A stretch of DNA of 64,000 nt from NCBI RefSeq assembly GCF_000003815.2, contig NC_049990.1, positions 12,295,712-12,359,711 on the forward strand, written 5' to 3'. This document shows, in pieces, positions 39,358-49,860 of the stretch. The DNA is from Branchiostoma floridae (lineage: Eukaryota; Chordata; Leptocardii; Amphioxiformes; Branchiostomatidae). A model generated the notes under the pieces. The model worked only from the letters and a program-made list of their open reading frames with translations. It made no database searches and had not been told where the DNA came from. The position numbers and the translations under genes were made by a program. The stretch's first letter is position 1; each line of letters opens with the position of its first letter.

Positions 39358-42154
39358 GATTCACACTTTGCGAATCGGTTTGGCTTGATTTGTGATTGCA
39401 GCATCGTGGAATTTTCACAACTCGAAAGTTGAAACTGCTTTGTCACGTCCGTGTACGGAGGTATGGTTTTTGGTATGTTTGCTTGTGCATTTGTTGTTAA
39501 AATTATCTGTTTGACTCTTTGTTGACTCTAGAGGGTTGTATTTTACGCAGCCTTTGTCTATCTGTCTGTCTGGCCGTCTGTCTAAATATTCATGTGTTTG
39601 ATTGTTTTATTTGCACAAGAAATCAAACATAATACGAATTAAGGAAAAATGTATACAACAGTAACAGGAGAGGCATGTAAAGCTTTTATTACGTCAACCC
39701 CCTCTAAACTGAACAAAATTGATGATAATTGAATAGATAATCAAATAAAGTAAGACATAAAAAATAACGATATCATAAGGATAATCAAATAATTTATGGT
39801 ATGAACTAATAATAGATAATGAAGTACAATTACTGTTATACAAGAATATGATAATTGAATGATGCAATATGGATTATCAAATAATTAATGGTATGAAATG
39901 ATATAAGAACAACATATGTAGCTAGGATTAACAGATGGATTTTAGATATCCAAATTCTTAAGGTAGGGGGGGGGGGGTCATTTCATATTGAGGCACGTGT
40001 CTAATGCCCATATTCATAGAAAAATGTCATCAGTTAAGAGTTCAGACATTGCGGAAATTTGCCAAGCATAGATATATCATTGGCACGATTGGTCGCGAGT
40101 TGTGTGTTGCATCTAGGCAACAGTCAATGGTCCTACTTTCGGGGCTGGCCATGAACGGTATGTAAGCGGTCGTTGCAACATCCGTTCCACATAGCAATAT
40201 CCGGCCCACCCACTTAACGTTAATACCCCTGTCACTCAAAATGAGAATCGATCACCCGACTAGTCTGCGAGCTCTAATCAGGATAATGACGAAATTTCGA
40301 CAGTTAATCGCCCAGTGATAATCGCGCGATTTTTTTAGGGTCGGTCGATGTTCGCCAGGCCCTGTCTAATGTGTAGGATAAATGTCCAGGTCAAGAAATA
40401 CGCTTGACTCTCTGTCGATTTTTTAAATCGGGCGACTTTCCGGTGATTAACGGTCGACTGTGTCGCAGGAACATAAATACGAAATACATGTATTTATAAA
40501 GTGTAATGACAGCCATTGTTCGAAACATCTGTAAGTGAAACACCTAGGCCTATGTACATTAGTGATTATTAAAACACACATGTATTTGTTTTTTTTTTTT
40601 TCAGTCGGTCTGATTTATCTCACAACCTATTTTTACCAAATCTACTTGGGATGAAACTCAAGAATACTAGTCGACATTAGTGATCGGTCAATTTCCAAGA
40701 TACCAAGTTTTAAACCCCGTTAGTAGTGTTTAAAGTCGTATTGCCAGTTCTTCTCCTTCTGTTATTTTGACACAAGAAGTTTATGTTTTCGGGGTTGTGT
40801 TTTTGTTAGCCTGTGTGTGAACAGCATAACTAGTTTTAACAACACATTGTTCCATTTTGTTGTGTACCTTTCACCTTTGGTCCTTGTGGTCAGCCTATCC
40901 TCTCACGTAATACAAACAACATGATTAAAACACTGTGCGTGGGATTTCAAGGGGTCAACAAGCTATGTCATTTAACAACAATGCATTGTTCCATTTCGTT
41001 ATGTTGTTTTCTCTTTTGTCACTTAACTAAGCTCTGTACTCGTACTTTACATGTAATACTTACAAGAACAAGATAAAACAAATACTGTATGTGGAATGGG
41101 CCATCATGCCAGTAAAGGGTACACTTACAACACAGATATCACTAGTAGCGAATGTGGTCACGTTTTCACACAGAGTATTGGGCCTTCCTACGCACCTACG
41201 GGGGCCCCGTACGGATCGTAGAATCCGGCAATAAGAGTCGGTCTGCGCCAATATCAACATTCCCCTCCGGCCAGCCAATATGAAAACTATGGCGGTCAAA
41301 ATACCTTGGCAAACTGTATAGTTTATATATATTCAGTGCAGTTTATAGTATAAGTCTGACAGAGACTAGCTGTCATTCTGTCCGTCAAATCAGGTAGTTT
41401 TCCTGGAGGGCACGTCCGTCAAACGCGCAGAGCCTTTTGTTCTCCTCTATTGCAAATTATCCCCAGTTTTTCACGGTCGGGTTGCTTTCCTGTTCACTCC
41501 CGGCACCGCGTCTACGTGACCAAAATGCAAAACTAAACCAGTCGTACAATGATAATTTCAAGAAGGGAAAACTTTGCTATCTTTTTATGAATACACGAAG
41601 GTCTTCTTTGCCGCTAAATCAAAGTACGGACACACAAGGTACTGGTAGTACTGTAGGCAAATACCTAAAGGGGTTGAAATGTAAAGTTGAGAAGTAATTC
41701 TGTGCTTTGCCGGTAGCTTCACTTTTGTATCCCGCGAACCATGGCGGTCAGCATACTTCAAAAGAGGTATTTATCAGTGAGGGGTTGGCGCTATCGCTTA
41801 TGCTCGGGGCTCCGTAGTTATCAACGGAGAGAACAGATGCTTGGCACTTGACACCCACGGGCCATTTGGGTATACATCATTGCGTCACATGGCCGTTAGC
41901 CCCGCCCAATGAATGCTTGCCTGCCACGTTGACATGTTTGTAGAAGACTCATTAGGTGCCAGGACTTCGCCTTCAGTAAGCACGAGCAGCCTGTGTTCGC
42001 TTCTAGGACCCGGTGCAGTGATCCACGGTGAAGGTAGGATAGACATGTAAAGCCCCTAGATACCGGAAAACAAACGATTTTTTGTGACAAATCCTGTTTT
42101 GAAGTCCTGGGGTATTAAGTATGAGTTGCAGGCTAATACCGGAGTTTGGTTTTG

Positions 42155-42169
42155 CCGGAAGCCATTTTG
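42155..42169 (+). promoter_or_regulatory. ETS/YY1-type composite site upstream of gene A
   Basis: CCGGAAGCCATTTTG joins an ETS core (CCGGAAG) and a YY1 core (GCCATTTTG), typical of TATA-less promoters. It is kept on the opposite strand in the duplicate (54590-54604), while flanking bases differ more. Confidence 0.5.
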
Positions 42170-42517
42170 AACAAAGGCACGGCAGTTGGTGTAGACAAGG
42201 GATTTAATGTGAGAAATATTTCCTCTTTATTCTCAGCACTCAAGCGCTTTTTATTCAGTGTCTTTGCAATTTTCAGATTGGATATAACCGTGTTTGTGAC
42301 CTTCATTGTTAATCTATTTGTAAATGAAGTTAAAAATCTGTAGACATAGTGGATTTTATTACGACGTACTGTTTGTTTTTAACGAAGAGGGAAAGTCGGC
42401 TTTGAGTGATGAAGTCTTTTGTTTCAGTTGCTGTCGCACGCGGCCCAGCGTAAGGATCTGGGAAGGACTTGGACGGCTTCAGCGGTTGTGTTGCTGCCGA
42501 TACACTCTTCCACTGCA

Positions 42518-43918
42518 ATGGACAAGCGACCTTCCGTGATCCTGCCAACGCCCATGACCTCTAAAAATGGCTACAACCAGAGTTATGAAGACCTGAGAAG
42601 ACGGCTGTGCAAACCGATCAGTTCTTCCGTAAAAGGGGCCTGCAGCAGAGCACGTGAGGAACAGCACCAGCAGCAGTTCCTGTCACCCACCATTGTCGAC
42701 ACCAGATCCATAACGCAGGAGGAATTCAACAAGATGGCGGCTGTCTCCACAGGAAAGGTGACAAAAGGCCGTGACAGATCTTCGTCACAACCACGTGAAT
42801 TTCTCCATGCCGGACAGGTATTTCTCACCCAGAATAATATGAATACTGGGTTCGCTTTTGCTAGCTCCGCTCCATTCCTCAAGAATGTCTCAAGCTATGA
42901 AAAGCATCCGCCGGAGTCCATTCAAGAATCCCTGGCTTCCCTCAAGAAGGGTTTGGTTGATTACCTCTCTAGAGCGAAAACTACCAAGGAGAAAGGTCTA
43001 ACAGAGGCAGAGAGGCCTAAAGTTTCTGTAGAAGCAGCCTGGCAGTCCTGGTCACAGAATGGCAGGGTGAGAGGGAAACCATTTAGCTGTTCAACCAAGG
43101 GTGCAGTTGTGCCCGCAGCTACAATCAAACCCCTACCGTCAACGGCGAGAAACGACGACGTAATTGAATACCATGTTGCTTCAAAACCACAACCGTACCC
43201 CGGCCCCCGCACCATTCACAAAAAGCCAAACGCTGAACTGGAGGAGATAAAGCCAATGGATCTATCACGGGCAGGTAAAGACAACTACAAGACACCCTGC
43301 TCAGACAACCAAGCCTCACTCAAGGAGAAGATCCACGACTTGAAAGAAAAGATTCTCGAAACTGAGAAATGTCTTCAGAACATGGAAGACGACGGTTCTG
43401 AATTCTCCCAACAACAACAACCGATTGATCTGACCGTTATCAAGAAGCCTAAGCATGTGGACCCTACGCCCTACTCTACAACAGACCTCATCAACAAGAA
43501 AGAAGATTGCTTAGACAACAGTGTGAAGGCTAAGAGAAGCCTACGTGCCTCGACCAAAACCAACACCTTAGCCACCGAAAACAGCTTCCTCCAAGATAAG
43601 AACAGGAAACGCAAAAGGAAGCGTAGTCATACTGGGAAAGCTTCGGTGAAGTCTGATGGTCTGACAACTCTTCCAGATTCTCGTTCTACACCAGAGCAGG
43701 TGGCGACAACAGGAGTGCCTATCCAAAGGAACACTAAACACATAGGAAATAATGGTATCTACAACAGCAAGGTACAGTACAATGAGTCCATGCAGTCTCT
43801 TGACAAATCCGACTGCCCTACTGCGGGGAAACGCGGCCGCCTCGATGAAATGGTGCAAGCTCTATCCAAAAGACTACATGATGCCCATTACCCCTGGTAC
43901 GGACTGGACTACCGTTAG
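42518..43918 (+). CDS. Gene A: unknown nuclear-type protein with CtBP-binding-like motifs
   Basis: A 466-aa ORF from the ATG at 42518 (MDKRPSVILP). An upstream in-frame ATG at 42419 would add 33 residues, but that stretch is in a different frame in the duplicate and follows a TTTGTTTCAG acceptor-like site, so it is probably 5' UTR. Landmarks: family block PTIVDTRSITQEEFNKM (57-73); PMDLS inside EIKPMDLSRAG; a Leu/Ile/Glu/Lys heptad-like coiled coil (SLKEKIHDLKEKILETEKCL); PIDLTV; a bipartite basic NLS-like run (KNRKRKRKR); and the C-terminal block GKRGRLDEMVQALSKRL. PxDLS/T motifs are known to bind the corepressor CtBP in many transcription regulators. No DNA-binding domain seen. A corepressor-adaptor role is an inference. 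Confidence 0.8.
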   Translation: MDKRPSVILPTPMTSKNGYNQSYEDLRRRLCKPISSSVKGACSRAREEQHQQQFLSPTIVDTRSITQEEFNKMAAVSTGKVTKGRDRSSSQPREFLHAGQVFLTQNNMNTGFAFASSAPFLKNVSSYEKHPPESIQESLASLKKGLVDYLSRAKTTKEKGLTEAERPKVSVEAAWQSWSQNGRVRGKPFSCSTKGAVVPAATIKPLPSTARNDDVIEYHVASKPQPYPGPRTIHKKPNAELEEIKPMDLSRAGKDNYKTPCSDNQASLKEKIHDLKEKILETEKCLQNMEDDGSEFSQQQQPIDLTVIKKPKHVDPTPYSTTDLINKKEDCLDNSVKAKRSLRASTKTNTLATENSFLQDKNRKRKRKRSHTGKASVKSDGLTTLPDSRSTPEQVATTGVPIQRNTKHIGNNGIYNSKVQYNESMQSLDKSDCPTAGKRGRLDEMVQALSKRLHDAHYPWYGLDYR

Positions 43919-45210
43919 TATAGGCCATTCTCGGCCTGTATCTAAATTCTAAATACAAACAATGTATATTTAAAACTATTTATTCACTTCTTTCAGAAGT
44001 AACATTTTGTGGCACGATTGTTGATAGCATAATATATCACGCTATATATACATAGTAAAGTTTTGATATTGCGATCAACATGATACCACATTAGCGCTTC
44101 CGGCATTAGACAAGAATTAAACTGCACTTTAGATTTTAACCTTTTGGCTTTGTAATTTTTATTTCGCACATTATCTCATAGTCGGACGATAATATGTATA
44201 ACCGTTTACAATACTGATAGCTTGACATCTTTCATCTGAGAAGTGATAAGTTTTATATAACAGATGATGGTTTAGTTTTTTTAACTCTCTCATTTCAATG
44301 ATTCTGTCGGTAAGTGTGTCTATGGTGAGTTATAGAACGTTAACAGGCAAGATCTGGGTTATGGACATAGACAAGAATGCATGGTGCCAACATATATGTA
44401 CAAGTAGCATAATAATCAGTACTCATTTCAAAATCTAGAAAGAATCTTAATATTGATGAAGGCCTTTTACTGAAGATTTCCAAAGAAGGACATGAAAACA
44501 CTGTTAAAGTCACAAACGCCAAGAAGTTGCTCATGTACGAATATTGGCAATTTCTAAGACAAGCATTTGGATTGTGTCACATTGCATTGAAATGTGTGTC
44601 AATTCCAGATCACCGGTATAGCCTTTGTAGGTACAAACCGATATATGTGAGTGACCCGCCATGCTATCAGCTGCAGGTCTTTAACAAAGAAAGACAGCCG
44701 TTAATTACAGTTGATCGCACGTTAAACAGCATATGTGACATTGGAGTCCAATCTGCCTAATGCACCATCGTAAGCACTTAATCACAATTAAGACATGCAT
44801 ATTTCATGGGTATGACATTTGAGAATATCTATTGTTACAGTTACATTTTGCACGACTAAGATATTTGCGGCAAAAATTTATCGTATGTTATTATTTCAGT
44901 GATTTCGAAAAGAAAGTATGTGAATGGCATTCTTAGAATATAAGTTGAATTTTTTTTACATATCAGATATATTTAGACGATTTTTCTTTTGCTGGCAGTG
45001 TACATGTATACAGATGTAGGTTGATTGGCTCACCATTAAGGCTTCAGCAAAGACGAAAAGAGGTCAATTATGACAATAGATTGCACACTAATGGAAACAA
45101 CATTTCATAATCATAGTTTTATACATGTAGTTTCTTTCATGATCAAGTCCAACATGAACAGTGATATCTTATCGATGAACATGTCACACTCAACATCAAA
45201 TGGTTAAGGC

Positions 45211-46440
45211 TATTATATTGTTGGGATTTCATTTTTCATCTTTACTGTAATGATTCTATTATTGATTTTGTGTCTTTATAGTCGGCTCTTAGAAATAGAA
45301 AGGAATTATTTTATGATGTACCATTTAAATAAAGATATTCGTCTTGTAGATAGATGCCTCTTCATTAAAAGTTGACGACAATTAGAAGGAGGGTCTGTTT
45401 TCATATCTAACCATAGTGATCGAAGCGTGTATGATGTGTGATCCCGGAATACGGGAAGAATAGTGACGTATCAGTCACCAATAGAGATCCGAATTAAATC
45501 AAACCAAACCCTATATGTAAACGAAGGAAAACAGCTGTTTAAAGAACTGAAGCAGCCGATAGTATGACGTAATACCAAGCCTTGGCAGTAGGAATCTGAG
45601 GCCCTTGACAGCCCTGTCGTATTGAACTGTACATGTACGGTCAACACAATCAATGAAAAAGAGGGGGAGAAAGGGGAAGAGAGAGGCGTATAATACATAC
45701 TCTCTAAAATAACCTTTCATCGTGTATCAATCTTGGCAAGTTCAAACATCCTCAATTTCCAACGTTGCATGAATTTGCATTAATTCCTTTGATGTCGATT
45801 TGGTAATATAAAAATGGTATTGAGTTATACTTGTAGGTGCGAAAGTAGGTGCACAACCTAAGCAATGCCCGATTAGAGGAAAATCTCCTTTCGATTCCGA
45901 AGGCAATAACCACCAAGAATTGTTTGCAATGATGTCGAGCGACCTCTTTATTGGAGTCACTTGAACTTGTTACAAGTTACTCTGTGGCTATGTAACACTT
46001 ACTAAGTAGTACTAGATAACACTGTAGCTAGATCATTAGACTTTTCGGGAGATCTGGTTAGCAATATATGTGGCTAGTTATCAGTTGTATGAAATGTACA
46101 AAAATAATTACAAAAGTACAATGTATATCAGTAGATTCTTAGCAGCGTTCTAGTAGACATTTATAACAGTAAAATTCTTCAATTCATTAGGCTTGGAAGG
46201 CGCATACGTATGAAAGTGAAACTACCTAAAAGTGTTTACATCGTTCTTTAAAACGTACGAAATGTCTATTCAACAAGACACAATTGAACTGAATACCATT
46301 GCGCAGTAAAAATATGACTGATCTTCTCATTATTTTGCCATAATGGAAGTATTGGTCGGAAAGAGATGTGTGAGAAATACTGTGAGAAAATTGTGTTCGA
46401 TAAAGATCCTCGAAGCCATAAATTAAGATTATTATAAATT

Positions 46441-46480
<40 letters not shown>

Positions 46481-46490
46481 TAATTTATAA

Positions 46491-46578
<88 letters not shown>

Positions 46579-46708
46579 TGAACGTTGACGGCGTTGCTAT
46601 GTCCTACATTAGATTCGTGTTTGGCGCTCTGTCAAATCGCTCGACCACAGCGAGGGGGCAACTAGCCACAGCTTTATAAATAGTGAGATAGTTCCTTTGT
46701 ACTGTCCA
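45211..46708. other. Unique spacer between duplication units A and B
   Basis: No gene seen. AT-rich, ending in the TA satellite. The inferred left inversion breakpoint falls here. Confidence 0.45.
46430..46575. repeat. (TA)n satellite with internal palindrome
   Basis: About 145 bases of TA dinucleotides, interrupted by an AATTATAATTTATAATAATT palindrome and a short TGTGTGTG stretch. Strongly self-complementary. It lies 130 bases beyond the 3' end of gene B. Confidence 0.9.
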
Positions 46709-47560
46709 CTAGGACTTCTTCTGGCCGAGCCTTTTACTTGTCAAACTGTTGACTATCTCAGAAAGCCTGCGTCTCTTCTTCAAAACTGGAGTCTGCGTGG
46801 AAGAGTTCTTGGCTTCCTGTGACTGAGCGTCACGAGTTGACCTGCTGACATCATTTGTCACGTGATGGGAATCTGGTGACGTGGCTGATGTAGTTACTGA
46901 TTCACCAACCGGATGTGGCCGGAATGTATGGTTCACCTTTCCGGTGACGGTTAGATCCACCGGATGTTCACCATTATCACTCCACATCACGCTGTCCTTT
47001 TTCAGTTTCTTCAAATTGCATATGGCCTCTTGTGATTCTTGAAGCTTCCTCTTTAGAGTGTTGATCTTATCATCGCAAGGGAGTGGGCTGTACCTTACCG
47101 GGCGGCAACTTCGGGTATTAACAACCCCATTCCGGTAAACACTGCGTCCACTTGTTATGAAGGGACGTTTTGCAGCCTGTTCTCCCATGTTGTTTGTGCT
47201 CTGTTTGTGTGTGGGATCTTTCGAAAACATATTTGATGGACGTATCCCGTCATGTGACCGTGGAAAAATTGATTTTTCTTGAATTCCTGTGTTTGTCGCG
47301 GAAGCTTTCGTATTGTGGACGTTGATGAGTCCGTTGGACGCCTTCACGAGGAAGTTGAGCAGTGCTTTCCTGTAGTACGTATCGCCTGATGTGATGAAGG
47401 TGTTCGGGGTTACACCTGTAGGTAGTGAACCTGTCACGACACTGACACTGGCGGCCATGTTGTCTCGGGTGCCCGGTTGAGCTGATGACCCTGACATCCT
47501 GTCAAACTCCTCCAGAGTGATGGACTTGATGTCCGAGATAGTTGGTAAACTGTCCGTCAT
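46709..47560 (-). CDS. Gene B: unknown nuclear-type protein with PVDLTV motif
   Basis: A 283-aa single coding exon. The conserved block comes right at the start: PTISDIKSITLEEFDRM at residues 6-22. Then follow a conserved segment (YYRKALLNFLVKASNGL), a disordered Ser/Thr/Asn stretch, a probable coiled coil (KINTLKRKLQESQEAICNLK), PVDLTV (a CtBP-type PxDLT motif) and the C-terminal basic-helical block KKRRRLSEIVNSLTSKRL, which can double as an NLS. It is nearly identical in these blocks to the copy at 58058. Start chosen because both copies begin MTDS directly before the block. A 5' UTR intron is likely (see 48313). Function unknown; nuclear cofactor inferred. Confidence 0.8.
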   Translation of the reverse strand: MTDSLPTISDIKSITLEEFDRMSGSSAQPGTRDNMAASVSVVTGSLPTGVTPNTFITSGDTYYRKALLNFLVKASNGLINVHNTKASATNTGIQEKSIFPRSHDGIRPSNMFSKDPTHKQSTNNMGEQAAKRPFITSGRSVYRNGVVNTRSCRPVRYSPLPCDDKINTLKRKLQESQEAICNLKKLKKDSVMWSDNGEHPVDLTVTGKVNHTFRPHPVGESVTTSATSPDSHHVTNDVSRSTRDAQSQEAKNSSTQTPVLKKRRRLSEIVNSLTSKRLGQKKS

Positions 47561-48309
47561 TTCGGTCCGATTTCTTCAGGTTGTTACTTGGACTGTTGTC
47601 TCTGTAATGCTGTTGACCAGCTTTTACCCCTCACAGCCCCTCTTACAACTAGCGTCTTATTGCAGGATATCCGGCCCCCGGAATCTTGTGACTTCAATAG
47701 CAAAGTGCACCACAGGTCTTTGCTCCAGGGTTGCCGCCAAATTCCTTTCTGCATACGAAAGAAAAGAGGCCCATATTAGGTAGTGCCCTTGAAGCGATTG
47801 CGCAACTACGTGATGTAATTGCACAACCACCACGAAATCATTCTGGAAGAAGTGACTCGTGCCGAAACAAAGGTTCACGTATATTTCCACTCCCTACGTG
47901 ATAGACAACCTTGTTTACAGATCCTCTATATACATCGATTTGTCTGCTTTGACTACACACACAATAATACACAGATATGTTGAACGTTAAATAGATATAT
48001 TACCGGGTCTTACCGAGCTTACGTGTCATGTATTACAACGAGGACGGAAATACTTTGCATGCATAAAAGGAGTCAAGTGTTCCCTTCCGCCATCTGATCC
48101 AAATCTGCACTCATGTGACTGAAGTGGACTTGGCAAACAGACGGCTCCAAATAAGAACGTAATCCCGAGTGGGGATATTAGATAACAATCTCCTAGGGCA
48201 GGAAGGGGTCTTAAATGTACACGAAACAGGGACATATCATCGGACAAACTTGACAGTGAACTGAAGATATGTCTATTGAAAAATTAATATACTTAGGCCA
48301 TGTACTCAC

Positions 48310-48450
48310 TATGTTGCTGGGTCGGTTTGGCACAAGAATCTCTTCAGTGGCAGCTGTTCTGAAATAATTCATTACCCAACGACGGCCTCTTTTTATAACT
48401 GAAAGGCAGTCCAAACCGGTTTCAGCCGGTCCAGAGCGGTCGAGCATTAG
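48310..48450 (-). promoter_or_regulatory. Gene B promoter and 5' UTR exon region
   Basis: Read on the - strand: ACCGGCTGAAACCGGT (an inverted CCGGT pair), then TTATAAAAAG (TATA-like, about 48387-48398), then a stretch ending GTGAGTAC at about 48313, a consensus splice donor. All but the TATA-like word are kept in the gene B' copy (57070-57215), which suggests a non-coding first exon spliced to the coding exon. Confidence 0.55.
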
Positions 48451-48484
48451 TCACGCAAGGCTATAAATAGCCGTTGCCCACTAA

Positions 48485-48524
48485 GTCAACAGACACCATA
48501 GCTACGCTATTGTTGTTTGTTGAC
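48485..48524. promoter_or_regulatory. Inverted repeat GTCAACAGAC...GTTTGTTGAC upstream of gene B
   Basis: Arms of 10 bp (one mismatch) around a 20-base spacer, just upstream of the promoter. The partner copy at 57011-57042 has perfect arms and a 12-base spacer. Confidence 0.5.
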
Positions 48525-49134
48525 TGGGCAATAAGAGCAAGAGGAAACAAAGGCCATTTGCGCTATCTTATTGTACAGCATATCTAATGGATTTTAACTA
48601 ATAAAATATCACTTTTTCGTCATCATAATCATCCTTTCTTTCTCAGTGTGTCTTTGCTTTTTCCTTTTTGTTGTTCTCTTTTTTCCCTTTGAACCATACA
48701 GTAAACTGCAGTAGTGACTGCTTTGTCTTGTACAAGAAGACACTAAAACACGAAAGACCAGACAACCAGACTAAATCACGCGTTTATCATATGCAGCAGA
48801 CCTTCGAATTTCACTGTGATAAAGAACCCTGAGCTGTTGCTCTTGATTTCTGGTGATGAGGATAGTTCTCTTGGACTGGAGCTGCATGGCCATACGCAGC
48901 AAAAGCTTGTGTAACTGAAATGGAATCGTACATGTATGTACTAGCATTAACTTTCTATTCATTGATGTCATTCTGGCCATGGACGTCCATAAGATAGACC
49001 TTGACACAACATATGATGGCTATCGATAGCTTCCGACACCTGTCAACTGGATACTTCATTCTGTATGATTAGAAAAGTTCTAATGATCTCCAATATACAG
49101 GGTCTTGATTTGCACCATTTCGATTACAGTGGAC

Positions 49135-49860
49135 GCCTCTCAAAAATCACTAATTTTGGTTTAAACAATGGGATTTTAAGTTTTTTTGCTAAACTTAACT
49201 TCTTTTTATATATCTTTATCATCTACGCATCTTAGTAGAACATTTATAATTATATGTTCATAAATTATGCTAATGAGATGACGTAATTGGTCAAAATCCA
49301 AGATGGCCGACAATATCAAAATGAAAAGTGTAACCAGCTTATTTTCACTCGGATTTCATCACTACTTGGTATTTTCTTACAGAAACATTCATTTGAACGT
49401 TTTCAATCCATTTTTATGGGGTTTTAGCGCTATATGTTGGAAAAATGTATCTTAAGACATATAAGGTTGATATTCCAAGATGGCGGACAGCTAAACTACA
49501 GATGACGTCACTTAGGACATCATTTTGACGTCGTAGCGTCGGCTTTTGACAACAAAAGTCGTATAACACTTAAATGTTGATAAAAAAAACTTTATTGGTA
49601 ACATTTTGTGTGAAATATTTAGGTATTATGGGAATTCCCCGTTTTAGCCGAAATCAATTAATGACGTCATAATTACTTCATATTACGTCATAATGATATG
49701 AAAATTTCAGGAATTATAAAACTTGACTGGCATATCACCCCTGCAAATTTGGTGATAGTACAGTAAGCAGTTTCCAAAAATACGAGGGGGGGGGCGAATG
49801 AGCCCCCCCCCCCCCCGGCGTCCAGGGAATGCCCAAAAAGCCCAATCTGGATAGGGTTAA
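49135..49860. mobile_element. piggyBac-like MITE, left-truncated copy
   Basis: The right end reads CCAATCTGGATAGGG directly before TTAA (49857-49860), matching the right end of 34081-35014. Interior matches include CAAAAATCACTAATTTTGG, TAAATTATGCTAAT, AAGATGGC and repeated TGACGTCA words. The left terminus was not found. A G-run/C-run pair at 49787-49816 forms a hairpin inside it. Confidence 0.78.

Larger units (their letters stand above)
30042..41859. other. Repeat-rich intergenic region
   Basis: No supportable gene. It holds a GGGGCACCGGTGC-type MITE (39105-39357) and a partial copy (33406-33600), a TTAA-flanked MITE (34081-35014), a duplicated ~220-bp repeat (35058-35600), poly-G runs near 32029, 34105 and 39966, and AT-rich tandem words near 39720-39900. 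A possible first exon ending MASSSSDW with GTAAGC at 38302-38327 could not be linked to any other exon. Confidence 0.5.
41860..45210. repeat. Segmental duplication unit A
   Basis: The whole block aligns in inverted orientation with 52005-54910. Matching landmarks include CCGCCCAATGAATGCTTGCC near 41903 against its complement near 54864, the gene A coding exon, the CTGCCTAATGCACCATCGTA stretch near 44752 against 52405-52430, and the GTAGTTTC...CACATCAAA stretch near 45130-45200. The 3' flank aligns patchily with small indels. Confidence 0.85.
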
